DNA from: Actinostola sp. cb2023
Lineage: Eukaryota; Cnidaria; Anthozoa; Actiniaria; Actinostolidae
NCBI GenBank assembly: GCA_033675265.1
Contig: JAUJYZ010001308.1
Coordinates: forward strand, 1 to 64,000
Length of the DNA stretch: 64,000 nucleotides
Direction: 5' to 3'
The notes under the pieces are model-generated. The model was given only the letters and a program-made list of their open reading frames with translations. It searched no databases and was not told where the DNA came from. Within the stretch, counting starts at the first letter, position 1. Every line of letters begins with the position of its first letter. Both the position numbers and the translations under genes were made by a program. Positions 11,582 to 25,073 of the stretch are shown here, piece by piece.

Positions 11582-14500
11582 CTTGTGTATCGGTCAGGAG
11601 TGCGTAACAATCTACTGGTTCTACGTGTACTAGGTCTTGGTGTTACAGACTTGATTTTACCAAATAGAACAGCATCAGTTTCACTGGCTTCCATTCCTTG
11701 GTGAGTCGAGATGACTTGATGAAGACCTTCAACTTTATCTTGTAAACCAGGAAATGTCTGTGGTTGAAACATGGGAGATATAATCTACATTGTATAACTG
11801 AGTGGTAGTAATTACCGGTAGGTACATTGGCAGTATAACTAAGTGCTATTTATCCTTATTAATAATAATAATTCCTTCAAAACGCATTAACCGAACTCTC
11901 AATGCTTTTTTACAATGTGTGAGGACTGTTGTTTTACCTTAGACAGCCTTGCTTGCTCTTCAATGACATCTTGCAGTCTTTGAATGTATTCGGCTTTGTC
12001 TGTAGAAAATTGAGAATCTATAATCAGCTAATGCAATTGTTGACTGTACAATGATTCATACCATAGAATCCCACTATCTTGACCTCTGTTGTCTCAAACT
12101 CCCTGCTAATCCCATATGCATACATATATACACCTATTTCAATAAACGTTGATCATGGACGATCTGAAATGGATGATCTGAGAACGAGACAAATTGTGGG
12201 TACGAGCTGCAGTTTTTAAATTTACATCACAAATCTCATAATAAATTTTGACACTGACAATTACATACTGAATTACTATAAACCACCCACAATTCCTCTG
12301 TCTCAGATCATCCATTTCAGATCATCCATGATCAATGTTTATTGAAATAGGTGTATATGCATATCCCTTGGATTTGAACACCTACATGTACACTGAAGGA
12401 CTTGGACCTCATTATATCAAACCCCTTCTATCTTGAACTATTTGTCTTGTACTGTATGTTGAGTGTTCTATACACATACGTACGTTGTTTGTTTTCTAAT
12501 TGACTGTGTTGTATTGTTTGAGTGTTCTATACATGTACTTTGTTTGTTTTCTACATGACTGTGTTGTATTGTTTGAGTGTTCTATACATGTACTTTGTTT
12601 GTTTTCTACATGACTGTGTTGTATTGTTTGAGTGTTCTATACATGTACCTTGTTTGTTTTCTACATGACTGTGTTGTATTGTTTGAGTGTTCTATACATG
12701 TACCTTGTTTGTTTTCTACATGACTGTGTTGTATTGTTGTATTGTTTGAGTGTTCTATACATGTACTTTGTATGTTTTCTACATGACTGTGTTGTATTGT
12801 TGTATTGTTTGAGTGTTCTATACATGTACCTTGTTTGTTTTCTACATGACTGTGTTGTATTGTTGTATTGTTTGAGTGTTCTATACATGTACTTTGTATG
12901 TTTTCTACATGACTGTGTTGTATTGTTGTATTGTTTGAGTGTTCTATACATGTACTTTGTTTGTTTTCTACATGACTGTGTTGTATTGTTGTATTGTTTG
13001 AGTGTTCTATACATGTACTTTGTTTGTTTTCTACATGACTGTGTTGTATTGTTGTATTGTTTGAGTGTTCTATACATGTACTTTGTTTGTTTTCTACATG
13101 ACTGTGTTGTATTGTTGTATTGTTTGAGTGTTCTATACATGTACCTTGTTTGTTTTCTACATGACTGTGTTGTATTGTTGTATTGTTTGAGTGTTCTATA
13201 CATGTACTTTGTTTGTTTTCTACATGACTGTGTTGTATTGTTGTATTGTTTGAGTGTTCTATACATGTACTTTGTATGTTTTCTACATGACTGTGTTGTA
13301 TTGTTGTATTGTTTGAGTGTTCTATACATGTACTTTGTATGTTTTCTACATGACTGTGTTGTATTGTTGTATTGTTTGAGTGTTCTATACATGTACCTTG
13401 TTTGTTTTCTACATGACTGTGTTGTATTGTTGTATTGTTTGAGTGTTCTATACATGTACCTTGTTTGTTTTCTACATGACTGTGTTGTATTGTTGTATTG
13501 TTTGAGTGTTCTATACATGTACCTTGTTTGTTTTCTACATGACTGTGTTGTATTGTTGTATTGTTTGAGTGTTCTATACATGTACTTTGTTTGTTTTCTA
13601 CATGACTGTGTTGTATTGTTGTATTGTTTGAGTGTTCTATACATGTACTTTGTATGTTTTCTACATGACTGTGTTGTATTGTTGTATTGTTTGAGTGTTC
13701 TATACATGTACTTTGTTTGTTTTCTACATGACTGTGTTGTATTGTTGTATTGTTTGAGTGTTCTATACATGTACTTTGTTTGTTTTCTACATGACTGTGT
13801 TGTATTGTTTGAGTGTTCTATACATGTACTTTGTATGTTTTCTACATGACTGTGTTGTATTGTTGTATTGTTTGAGTGTTCTATACATGTACCTTGTTTG
13901 TTTTCTACATGACTGTGTTGTATTGTTTGAGTGTTCTATACATGTACCTTGTTTGTTTTCTACATGACTGTGTTGTATTGTTGTATTGTTTGAGTGTTCT
14001 ATACATGTACTTTGTATGTTTTCTACATGACTGTGTTGTATTGTTGTATTGTTTGAGTGTTCTATACATGTACCTTGTTTGTTTTCTACATGACTGTGTT
14101 GTATTGTTGTATTGTTTGAGTGTTCTATACATGTACTTTGTATGTTTTCTACATGACTGTGTTGTATTGTTGTATTGTTTGAGTGTTCTATACATGTACT
14201 TTGTTTGTTTTCTACATGACTGTGTTGTATTGTTGTATTGTTTGAGTGTTCTATACATGTACTTTGTTTGTTTTCTACATGACTGTGTTGTATTGTTGTA
14301 TTGTTTGAGTGTTCTATACATGTACTTTGTTTGTTTTCTACATGACTGTGTTGTATTGTTGTATTGTTTGAGTGTTCTATACATGTACCTTGTTTGTTTT
14401 CTACATGACTGTGTTGTATTGTTGTATTGTTTGAGTGTTCTATACATGTACTTTGTTTGTTTTCTACATGACTGTGTTGTATTGTTGTATTGTTTGAGTG

Positions 14501-17500
14501 TTCTATACATGTACTTTGTATGTTTTCTACATGACTGTGTTGTATTGTTGTATTGTTTGAGTGTTCTATACATGTACTTTGTATGTTTTCTACATGACTG
14601 TGTTGTATTGTTGTATTGTTTGAGTGTTCTATACATGTACCTTGTTTGTTTTCTACATGACTGTGTTGTATTGTTGTATTGTTTGAGTGTTCTATACATG
14701 TACCTTGTTTGTTTTCTACATGACTGTGTTGTATTGTTGTATTGTTTGAGTGTTCTATACATGTACCTTGTTTGTTTTCTACATGACTGTGTTGTATTGT
14801 TGTATTGTTTGAGTGTTCTATACATGTACTTTGTTTGTTTTCTACATGACTGTGTTGTATTGTTGTATTGTTTGAGTGTTCTATACATGTACTTTGTATG
14901 TTTTCTACATGACTGTGTTGTATTGTTGTATTGTTTGAGTGTTCTATACATGTACTTTGTTTGTTTTCTACATGACTGTGTTGTATTGTTGTATTGTTTG
15001 AGTGTTCTATACATGTACTTTGTTTGTTTTCTACATGACTGTGTTGTATTGTTTGAGTGTTCTATACATGTACTTTGTATGTTTTCTACATGACTGTGTT
15101 GTATTGTTGTATTGTTTGAGTGTTCTATACATGTACTTTGTTTGTTTTCTACATGACTGTGTTGTATTGTTTGAGTGTTCTATACATGTACTTTGTTTGT
15201 TTTCTACATGACTGTGTTGTATTGTTTGAGTGTTCTATACATGTACTTTGTATGTTTTCTACATGACTGTGTTGTATTGTTGTATTGTTTGAGTGTTCTA
15301 TACATGTACCTTGTTTGTTTTCTACATGACTGTGTTGTATTGTTGTATTGTTTGAGTGTTCTATACATGTACTTTGTTTGTTTTCTACATGACTGTGTTG
15401 TATTGTTTGAGTGTTCTATACATGTACTTTGTATGTTTTCTACATGACTGTGTTGTATTGTTGTATTGTTTGAGTGTTCTATACATGTACTTTGTTTGTT
15501 TTCTACATGACTGTGTTGTATTGTTGTATTGTTTGAGTGTTCTATACATGTACTTTGTTTGTTTTCTACATGACTGTGTTGTATTGTTGTATTGTTTGAG
15601 TGTTCTATACATGTACTTTGTTTGTTTTCTACATGACTGTGTTGTATTGTTGTATTGTTTGAGTGTTCTATACATGTACTTTGTTTGTTTTCTACATGAC
15701 TGTGTTGTATTGTTGTATTGTTTGAGTGTTCTATACATGTACCTTGTTTGTTTTCTACATGACTGTGTTGTATTGTTGTATTGTTTGAGTGTTCTATACA
15801 TGTACTTTGTTTGTTTTCTACATGACTGTGTTGTATTGTTGTATTGTTTGAGTGTTCTATACATGTACCTTGTTTGTTTTCTACATGACTGTGTTGTATT
15901 GTTGTATTGTTTGAGTGTTCTATACATGTACTTTGTTTGTTTTCTACATGACTGTGTTGTATTGTTGTATTGTTTGAGTGTTCTATACATGTACTTTGTA
16001 TGTTTTCTACATGACTGTGTTGTATTGTTGTATTGTTTGAGTGTTCTATACATGTACTTTGTTTGTTTTCTACATGACTGTGTTGTATTGTTGTATTGTT
16101 TGAGTGTTCTATACATGTACTTTGTATGTTTTCTACATGACTGTGTTGTATTGTTGTATTGTTTGAGTGTTCTATACATGTACTTTGTTTGTTTTCTACA
16201 TGACTGTGTTGTATTGTTGTATTGTTTGAGTGTTCTATACATGTACTTTGTTTGTTTTCTACATGACTGTGTTGTATTGTTGTATTGTTTGAGTGTTCTA
16301 TACATGTACTTTGTTTGTTTTCTACATGACTGTGTTGTATTGTTGTATTGTTTGAGTGTTCTATACATGTACTTTGTTTGTTTTCTACATGACTGTGTTG
16401 TATTGTTGTATTGTTTGAGTGTTCTATACATGTACTTTGTTTGTTTTCTACATGACTGTGTTGTATTGTTGTATTGTTTGAGTGTTCTATACATGTACTT
16501 TGTATGTTTTCTACATGACTGTGTTGTATTGTTGTATTGTTTGAGTGTTCTATACATGTACTTTGTTTGTTTTCTACATGACTGTGTTGTATTGTTGTAT
16601 TGTTTGAGTGTTCTATACATGTACTTTGTTTGTTTTCTACATGACTGTGTTGTATTGTTGTATTGTTTGAGTGTTCTATACATGTACTTTGTTTGTTTTC
16701 TACATGACTGTGTTGTATTGTTGTATTGTTTGAGTGTTCTATACATGTACCTTGTTTGTTTTCTACATGACTGTGTTGTATTGTTTGAGTGTTCTATACA
16801 TGTACTTTGTTTGTTTTCTACATGACTGTGTTGTATTGTTTGTATTGTTTGAGTGTTCTATACATGTACCTTGTTTGTTTTCTACATGACTGTGTTGTAT
16901 TGTTTGAGTGTTCTATACATGTACCTTGTTTGTTTTCTACATGACTGTGTTGTATTGTTGTATTGTTTGAGTGTTCTATACATGTACTTTGTTTGTTTTC
17001 TACATGACTGTGTTGTATTGTTGTATTGTTTGAGTGTTCTATACATGTACTTTGTTTGTTTTCTACATGACTGTGTTGTATTGTTGTATTGTTTGAGTGT
17101 TCTATACATGTACTTTGTATGTTTTCTACATGACTGTGTTGTATTGTTGTATTGTTTGAGTGTTCTATACATGTACCTTGTTTGTTTTCTACATGACTGT
17201 GTTGTATTGTTGTATTGTTTGAGTGTTCTATACATGTACCTTGTTTGTTTTCTACATGACTGTGTTGTATTGTTGTATTGTTTGAGTGTTCTATACATGT
17301 ACTTTGTTTGTTTTCTACATGACTGTGTTGTATTGTTGTATGTTTGTTTGAGTGTTCTATACATGTACCTTGTTTGTTTTCTACATGACTGTGTTGTATT
17401 GTTGTATTGTTTGAGTGTTCTATACATGTACTTTGTTTGTTTTCTACATGACTGTGTTGTATTGTTGTATTGTTTGAGTGTTCTATACATGTACCTTGTT

Positions 17501-20500
17501 TGTTTTCTACATGACTGTGTTGTATTGTTGTATTGTTTGAGTGTTCTATACATGTACTTTGTATGTTTTCTACATGACTGTGTTGTATTGTTGTATTGTT
17601 TGAGTGTTCTATACATGTACCTTGTTTGTTTTCTACATGACTGTGTTGTATTGTTGTATTGTTTGAGTGTTCTATACATGTACTTTGTTTGTTTTCTACA
17701 TGACTGTGTTGTATTGTTTGAGTGTTCTATACATGTACTTTGTTTGTTTTCTACATGACTGTGTTGTATTGTTGTATTGTTTGAGTGTTCTATACATGTA
17801 CTTTGTTTGTTTTCTACATGACTGTGTTGTATTGTTGTATTGTTTGAGTGTTCTATACATGTACCTTGTTTGTTTTCTACATGACTGTGTTGTATTGTTG
17901 TATTGTTTGAGTGTTCTATACATGTACCTTGTTTGTTTTCTACATGACTGTGTTGTATTGTTGTATTGTTTGAGTGTTCTATACATGTACTTTGTATGTT
18001 TTCTACATGACTGTGTTGTATTGTTGTATTGTTTGAGTGTTCTATACATGTACTTTGTATGTTTTCTACATGACTGTGTTGTATTGTTGTATTGTTTGAG
18101 TGTTCTATACATGTACCTTGTTTGTTTTCTACATGACTGTGTTGTATTGTTGTATTGTTTGAGTGTTCTATACATGTACCTTGTTTGTTTTCTACATGAC
18201 TGTGTTGTATTGTTGTATTGTTTGAGTGTTCTATACATGTACCTTGTTTGTTTTCTACATGACTGTGTTGTATTGTTGTATTGTTTGAGTGTTCTATACA
18301 TGTACCTTGTTTGTTTTCTACATGACTGTGTTGTATTGTTGTATTGTTTGAGTGTTCTATACATGTACTTTGTTTGTTTTCTACATGACTGTGTTGTATT
18401 GTTGTATTGTTTGAGTGTTCTATACATGTACCTTGTTTGTTTTCTACATGACTGTGTTGTATTGTTTGAGTGTTCTATACATGTACCTTGTTTGTTTTCT
18501 ACATGACTGTGTTGTATTGTTGTATTGTTTGAGTGTTCTATACATGTACTTTGTTTGTTTTCTACATGACTGTGTTGTATTGTTGTATTGTTTGAGTGTT
18601 CTATACATGTACTTTGTTTGTTTTCTACATGACTGTGTTGTATTGTTGTATTGTTTGAGTGTTCTATACATGTACTTTGTTTGTTTTCTACATGACTGTG
18701 TTGTATTGTTGTATTGTTTGAGTGTTCTATACATGTACCTTGTTTGTTTTCTACATGACTGTGTTGTATTGTTTGAGTGTTCTATACATGTACTTTGTAT
18801 GTTTTCTACATGACTGTGTTGTATTGTTGTATTGTTTGAGTGTTCTATACATGTACCTTGTTTGTTTTCTACATGACTGTGTTGTATTGTTGTATTGTTT
18901 GAGTGTTCTATACATGTACTTTGTTTGTTTTCTACATGACTGTGTTGTATTGTTGTATTGTTTGAGTGTTCTATACATGTACTTTGTTTGTTTTCTACAT
19001 GACTGTGTTGTATTGTTTGAGTGTTCTATACATGTACTTTGTTTGTTTTCTACATGACTGTGTTGTATTGTTGTATTGTTTGAGTGTTCTATACATGTAC
19101 TTTGTTTGTTTTCTACATGACTGTGTTGTATTGTTGTATTGTTTGAGTGTTCTATACATGTACTTTGTTTGTTTTCTACATGACTGTGTTGTATTGTTTG
19201 AGTGTTCTATACATGTACCTTGTTTGTTTTCTACATGACTGTGTTGTATTGTTGTATTGTTTGAGTGTTCTATACATGTACTTTGTTTGTTTTCTACATG
19301 ACTGTGTTGTATTGTTTGAGTGTTCTATACATGTACTTTGTTTGTTTTCTACATGACTGTGTTGTATTGTTTGAGTGTTCTATACATGTACTTTGTATGT
19401 TTTCTACATGACTGTGTTGTATTGTTGTATTGTTTGAGTGTTCTATACATGTACTTTGTTTGTTTTCTACATGACTGTGTTGTATTGTTTGAGTGTTCTA
19501 TACATGTACTTTGTTTGTTTTCTACATGACTGTGTTGTATTGTTGTATTGTTTGAGTGTTCTATACATGTACCTTGTTTGTTTTCTACATGACTGTGTTG
19601 TATTGTTTGAGTGTTCTATACATGTACCTTGTTTGTTTTCTACATGACTGTGTTGTATTGTTTGAGTGTTCTATACATGTACTTTGTTTGTTTTCTACAT
19701 GACTGTGTTGTATTGTTGTATTGTTTGAGTGTTCTATACATGTACCTTGTTTGTTTTCTACATGACTGTGTTGTATTGTTTGAGTGTTCTATACATGTAC
19801 TTTGTTTGTTTTCTACATGACTGTGTTGTATTGTTTGAGTGTTCTATACATGTACCTTGTTTGTTTTCTACATGACTGTGTTGTATTGTTTTGAGTGTTC
19901 TATACATGTACTTTGTATGTTTTCTACATGACTGTGTTGTATTGTTTGAGTGTTCTATACATGTACTTTGTTTGTTTTCTACATGACTGTGTTGTATTGT
20001 TTGTTTGAGTGTTCTATACATGTACCTTGTTTGTTTTCTACATGACTGTGTTGTATTGTTGTATTGTTTGAGTGTTCTATACATGTACCTTGTTTGTTTT
20101 CTACATGACTGTGTTGTATTGTTGTATTGTTTGAGTGTTCTATACATGTACTTTGTTTGTTTTCTACATGACTGTGTTGTATTGTTTGAGTGTTCTATAC
20201 ATGTACTTTGTATGTTTTCTACATGACTGTGTTGTATTGTTGTATTGTTTGAGTGTTCTATACATGTACTTTGTATGTTTTCTACATGACTGTGTTGTAT
20301 TGTTGTATTGTTTGAGTGTTCTATACATGTACCTTGTTTGTTTTCTACATGACTGTGTTGTATTGTTGTATTGTTTGAGTGTTCTATACATGTACTTTGT
20401 TTGTTTTCTACATGACTGTGTTGTATTGTTGTATTGTTTGAGTGTTCTATACATGTACTTTGTTTGTTTTCTACATGACTGTGTTGTATTGTTGTATTGT

Positions 20501-23500
20501 TTGAGTGTTCTATACATGTACCTTGTTTGTTTTCTACATGACTGTGTTGTATTGTTTGAGTGTTCTATACATGTACTTTGTTTGTTTTCTACATGACTGT
20601 GTTGTATTGTTGTATTGTTTGAGTGTTCTATACATGTACCTTGTTTGTTTTCTACATGACTGTGTTGTATTGTTGTATTGTTTGAGTGTTCTATACATGT
20701 ACTTTGTTTGTTTTCTACATGACTGTGTTGTATTGTTGTATTGTTTGAGTGTTCTATACATGTACTTTGTATGTTTTCTACATGACTGTGTTGTATTGTT
20801 GTATTGTTTTGAGTGTTCTATACATGTACTTTGTTTGTTTTCTACATGACTGTGTTGTATTGTTGTATTGTTTGAGTGTTCTATACATGTACTTTGTTTG
20901 TTTTCTACATGACTGTGTTGTATTGTTGTTGTATTGTTTGAGTGTTCTATACATGTACTTTGTTTGTTTTCTACATGACTGTGTTGTATTGTTGTATTGT
21001 TTGAGTGTTCTATACATGTACTTTGTATGTTTTCTACATGACTGTGTTGTATTGTTTGAGTGTTCTATACATGTACTTTGTATGTTTTCTACATGACTGT
21101 GTTGTATTGTTGTATTGTTTGAGTGTTCTATACATGTACTTTGTTTGTTTTCTACATGACTGTGTTGTATTGTTTGAGTGTTCTATACATGTACTTTGTT
21201 TTGTTTTCTACATGACTGTGTTGTATTGTTGTATTGTTTGAGTGTTCTATACATGTACCTTGTTTGTTTTCTACATGACTGTGTTGTATTGTTTGAGTGT
21301 TCTATACATGTACTTTGTATGTTTTCTACATGACTGTGTTGTATTGTTGTATTGTTTGAGTGTTCTATACATGTACCTTGTTTGTTTTCTACATGACTGT
21401 GTTGTATTGTTGTATTGTTTGAGTGTTCTATACATGTACTTTGTTTGTTTTCTACATGACTGTGTTGTATTGTTGTATTGTTTGAGTGTTCTATACATGT
21501 ACTTTGTTTGTTTTTCTACATGACTGTGTTGTATTGTTGTATTGTTTGAGTGTTCTATACATGTACTTTGTATGTTTTTCTACATGACTGTGTTGTATTG
21601 TTGTATTGTTTGAGTGTTCTATACATGTACTTTGTTTGTTTTCTACATGACTGTGTTGTATTGTTGTATTGTTTGAGTGTTCTATACATGTACTTTGTTT
21701 GTTTTCTACATGACTGTGTTGTATTGTTTGAGTGTTCTATACATGTACTTTGTATGTTTTCTACATGACTGTGTTGTATTGTTGTATTGTTTGAGTGTTC
21801 TATACATGTACTTTGTATGTGTTTTCTACATGACTGTGTTGTATTGTTGTATTGTTTGAGTGTTCTATACATGTACTTTGTTTGTTTTCTACATGACTGT
21901 GTTGTATTGTTGTATTGTTTGAGTGTTCTATACATGTACCTTGTTTGTTTTCTACATGACTGTGTTGTATTGTTTGAGTGTTCTATACATGTACTTTGTT
22001 TGTTTTCTACATGACTGTGTTGTATTGTTGTATTGTTTGAGTGTTCTATACATGTACCTTGTTTGTTTTCTACATGACTGTGTTGTATTGTTGTATTGTT
22101 TGAGTGTTCTATACATGTACTTTGTTGTTTTCTACATGACTGTGTTGTATTGTTGTATTGTTTGAGTGTTCTATACATGTACTTTGTATGTTTTCTACAT
22201 GACTGTGTTGTATTGTTTGAGTGTTCTATACATGTACCTTGTTTGTTTTCTACATGACTGTGTTGTATTGTTGTATTGTTTGAGTGTTCTATACATGTAC
22301 CTTGTTTGTTTTCTACATGACTGTGTTGTATTGTTGTATTGTTTGAGTGTTCTATACATGTACTTTGTATGTTTTCTACATGACTGTGTTGTATTGTTGT
22401 ATTGTTTGAGTGTTCTATACATGTACTTTGTTTGTTTTCTACATGACTGTGTTGTATTGTTTGAGTGTTCTATACATGTACTTTGTATGTTTTCTACATG
22501 ACTGTGTTGTATTGTTTGAGTGTTCTATACATGTACTTTGTATGTTTTCTACATGACTGTGTTGTATTGTTGTATTGTTTGAGTGTTCTATACATGTACC
22601 TTGTTTGTTTTCTACATGACTGTGTTGTATTGTTTGAGTGTTCTATACATGTACTTTGTATGTTTTCTACATGACTGTGTTGTATTGTTGTATTGTTTGA
22701 GTGTTCTATACATGTACCTTGTTTGTTTTCTACATGACTGTGTTGTATTGTTGTATTGTTTGAGTGTTCTATACATGTACTTTGTTTGTTTTCTACATGA
22801 CTGTGTTGTATTGTTGTATTGTTTGAGTGTTCTATACATGTACTTTGTATGTTTTCTACATGACTGTGTTGTATTGTTGTATTGTTTGAGTGTTCTATAC
22901 ATGTACCTTGTTTGTTTTCTACATGACTGTGTTGTATTGTTGTATTGTTTGAGTGTTCTATACATGTACTTTGTTTGTTTTCTACATGACTGTGTTGTAT
23001 TGTTGTATTGTTTGAGTGTTCTATACATGTACCTTGTTTGTTTTCTACATGACTGTGTTGTATTGTTGTATTGTTTGAGTGTTCTATACATGTACCTTGT
23101 TTGTTTTCTACATGACTGTGTTGTATTGTTGTATTGTTTGAGTGTTCTATACATGTACCTTGTTTGTTTTCTACATGACTGTGTTGTATTGTTTCACTCT
23201 TCTCTGCTGGGGAGTATGTTTCCTACAATGCAATTCAAAACCATGTGTCCACATCATAGTTACTAAATAAGTAGAACATGTAGCCATACATTTGTACTTA
23301 CTAATAACTCGACTTTGCATTGCAGTAAAGTTTTCATGGAATTGGTAATTATTGGTGGATATTTCTTGCGTTTTCCTGTGGTTTCCCTGATCAGATCTTC
23401 CAAGGATGACCACATGTCATTTACTTCTTTCAATCTTTCTTTATTGACTAATTCTGTTTTCAAATAAATTAAATACAGTAAACATCTTGTTTGTTGACTT

Positions 23501-24995
23501 TGATCAAGAACAACATTCTGTTCTAACAGCGAGAGGCACACGGCAAGTGCTCAGTCGTGCGGCCTCATGCAGCCTGGTCATGCGGCATTAATCGTGTATT
23601 AATAAAGTTATTGTATTGTATTGTATTGCACCTGTATTGCTAAACATGCATATCTATTCAAACATGAAAGCCACATGTGCTGGCTAGCGGTCGCGCACCA
23701 TGCTGCGGGGTGCCCCAGGCTATTGCAGGGTCATGTGGTGCAATACTTGCAGATCGTCGGGGATCTAAGCAAGTGTCTCCCTCGTTTTGTTTGAGCTTTT
23801 GCTCCCAACCCACCCTCCCTTTTGGTAAGTATGGTGTAGGTAAGTACTTTCCACTGACAGCCATCAGTGTGATGGGTGCCAGGTGGTGGACACCATACAA
23901 CAGCTGAATAAAATACCGTAGCCACCCACTTTCATTATGTGAGCTATGGTTACTTTACTCATGTATGCCATCTCACCTTGTACAGTATGTGCTGTTGTAA
24001 GTAAGCTGTGGTTACTTTACTCATGTACACCATCTCACCTTGTACAGTATGTGCTGTTGTAAGTAAGCTATGGTTACTTTACTCATGTACACCATCTCAC
24101 CTTGTACAGTACGTGCTGTTGTAAGTAAGCTATGGTTACTTTACTCATGTACACCATCTCACCTTGTACAGTATGTGCTGTTGTAAGTAAGCTATGGTTA
24201 CTTTACTCATGTACACCATCTCACCTTGTACAGTATGTGCTGTTGTAAGTAAGCTATGGTTACTTTACTCATGTACACCATCTCACCTTGTACAGTATGT
24301 GCTGTTGTAAGTAAGCTATGGTTACTTTACTCATGTACACCATCTCACCTTGTACAGTATGTGCTGTTGTAAGTAAGCTATGGTTACTTTACTCATGTAC
24401 ACCATCTCACCTTGTACAGTATGTGCTGTTGTAAGTAAGCTATGGTTACTTTACTCATGTACACCATCTCACCTTGTACAGTATGTGCTGTTGTAAGTAA
24501 GCTATGGTTACTTTACTCATGTACACCATCTCACCTTGTACAGTATGTGCTGTTGTTTCAGACTGTGTTTCTATGGGTTCATCTACCCATTCCTTCCCAC
24601 TGACAGACACATTAGATTTAACAGTCTCCTGAATAACATCCTTGTACAGCTGTTGACCATATTATACATTTATAGAGATATCACTATCAGACCGAGGTCT
24701 GTACAAAAAAGACTGAGGTCTGATATTTTCCTGTACTGATCGAGCATAAGTTTGTTTAAAATCACCGAGAAATCAACGACTACTTGCATGTCAACAAATC
24801 AAACACAATCCAATAATCTATAATCCAATAATCAACTGATAAACGAACCTCAAGAAATCTTTTCTCGAATGCTTGCGCCTTTTCAACACTCCATGACTTT
24901 GCTTCCACAATCTCACTAATTTCTCTCTTCAGTTTTTGGTGGATTCTCTGCACAATCGTTTGGTTTTCCACCCAAACTTTAGAATCGTCCGCCAT
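11494..24995 (-). CDS. NSL1: Mis12 complex kinetochore subunit NSL1 (left copy, 6 exons, about 11-kb intron 4)
   Basis: NSL1 is part of the Mis12 complex, which links centromeric chromatin to the Ndc80 microtubule-binding complex (family knowledge). Exons on the minus strand: 24995-24849, 24649-24535, 23522-23302, 23222-23159, 11999-11938, 11757-11494; splice phases agree throughout. Total is about 289-290 residues, against about 281 in human. Recognition rests on SNVSVSGKEWVDEP, which matches the family motif ending in G-x-x-W, and on the coiled-coil stretch SLEDLIRETTGKRKKYP followed by I-x-x-x-M-K-T-x-L-Q-C-K-V-E-L-L. A C-terminal basic stretch (TPRPSTRRTSRLLRTPDR) follows. The start is the first ATG of a divergent promoter (AAGATGGCGG context). 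The last about 28 residues, the stop and the AATAAA lie in a MITE. Introns 2 and 4 contain satellites seeded from the adjacent exon ends. Confidence 0.9.
12112..12366. mobile_element. MITE in NSL1 intron 4
   Basis: About 85-bp imperfect inverted ends (TATGCATA...CACCTATTTCAATAAAC, GATCATGGACGATCTGAAAT) over about 255 bp. Mirror copy about 56,650-56,905. Confidence 0.8.
12455..23192. repeat. 63/55-bp satellite, about 170 monomers, in NSL1 intron 4 (left)
   Basis: Monomers are 63 bp or, lacking 8 bp, 55 bp. Three variants recur: ACCTTGTTTG, ACTTTGTTTG and ACTTTGTATG after ATGT. Read on the minus strand, the monomer next to NSL1 exon 4 is the exon's own end (reading HSHVENKQ) plus the splice donor GTACATGTATAG, so the array is built from an exon-intron junction. 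Long ORFs on both strands are by-products of the 63-bp (multiple of 3) period. A block of 20 monomers (18 of 63 bp and 2 of 55 bp, 1,244 bp) starting near 12,632 is repeated directly at 13,876. Irregular monomers are commoner beyond about 19,800. Confidence 0.95.
23535..23935. other. GC-richer repeat-like block in NSL1 intron 2 (left)
   Basis: Contains AATAAAGTTATTG followed by (TATTG)n near 23,600-23,627, a common retroposon tail, then about 270 bp of GC-richer sequence with no gene I recognise. Mirror copy about 55,405-55,800. Confidence 0.4.
23942..24556. repeat. 62-bp satellite containing NSL1 exon 2 end and donor (left)
   Basis: About ten 62-bp monomers. On the minus strand each reads ACAACAGCACATACTGTACAAG then GTGAGATGG: the first part is the last 22 nt of NSL1 exon 2 and the second its splice donor. 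The segment TTACTTACAACAG just before also resembles an acceptor, so each monomer looks like a mini-exon with both splice signals. Confidence 0.93.
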
Positions 24996-25073
24996 CTTTG
25001 AATTTTCCCGCTTTAAAAATATGCGCATGCGCAAGTATTAGGTTGCGCCAAAGCATTCTGGGAAGGATTCAAG
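24996..25073. promoter_or_regulatory. Bidirectional promoter of NSL1 and the unknown gene
   Basis: Only 78 bp separate the two divergent start codons. The interval contains the palindrome TGCGCATGCGCA at 25022-25033, which matches the NRF-1 consensus. Both start codons sit in AAGATGGCG contexts (a YY1-like element overlapping the ATG). The mirror copy is 54132-54211, with the palindrome at 54172-54183. NRF-1 and YY1 sites at TATA-less promoters are known in animals; their function here is inferred. Confidence 0.65.

Noticed and set aside
12632..23266. Long ORFs (up to 489 codons) on both strands reading CFLHDCVVLLYC and YRTLKQYNNTTQSC
   Set aside because: They arise because the 63-bp period is a multiple of three and the monomer has no stop in these frames. 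They lie in the NSL1 intron, switch frame at every 55-bp monomer, and have no independent coding signal.
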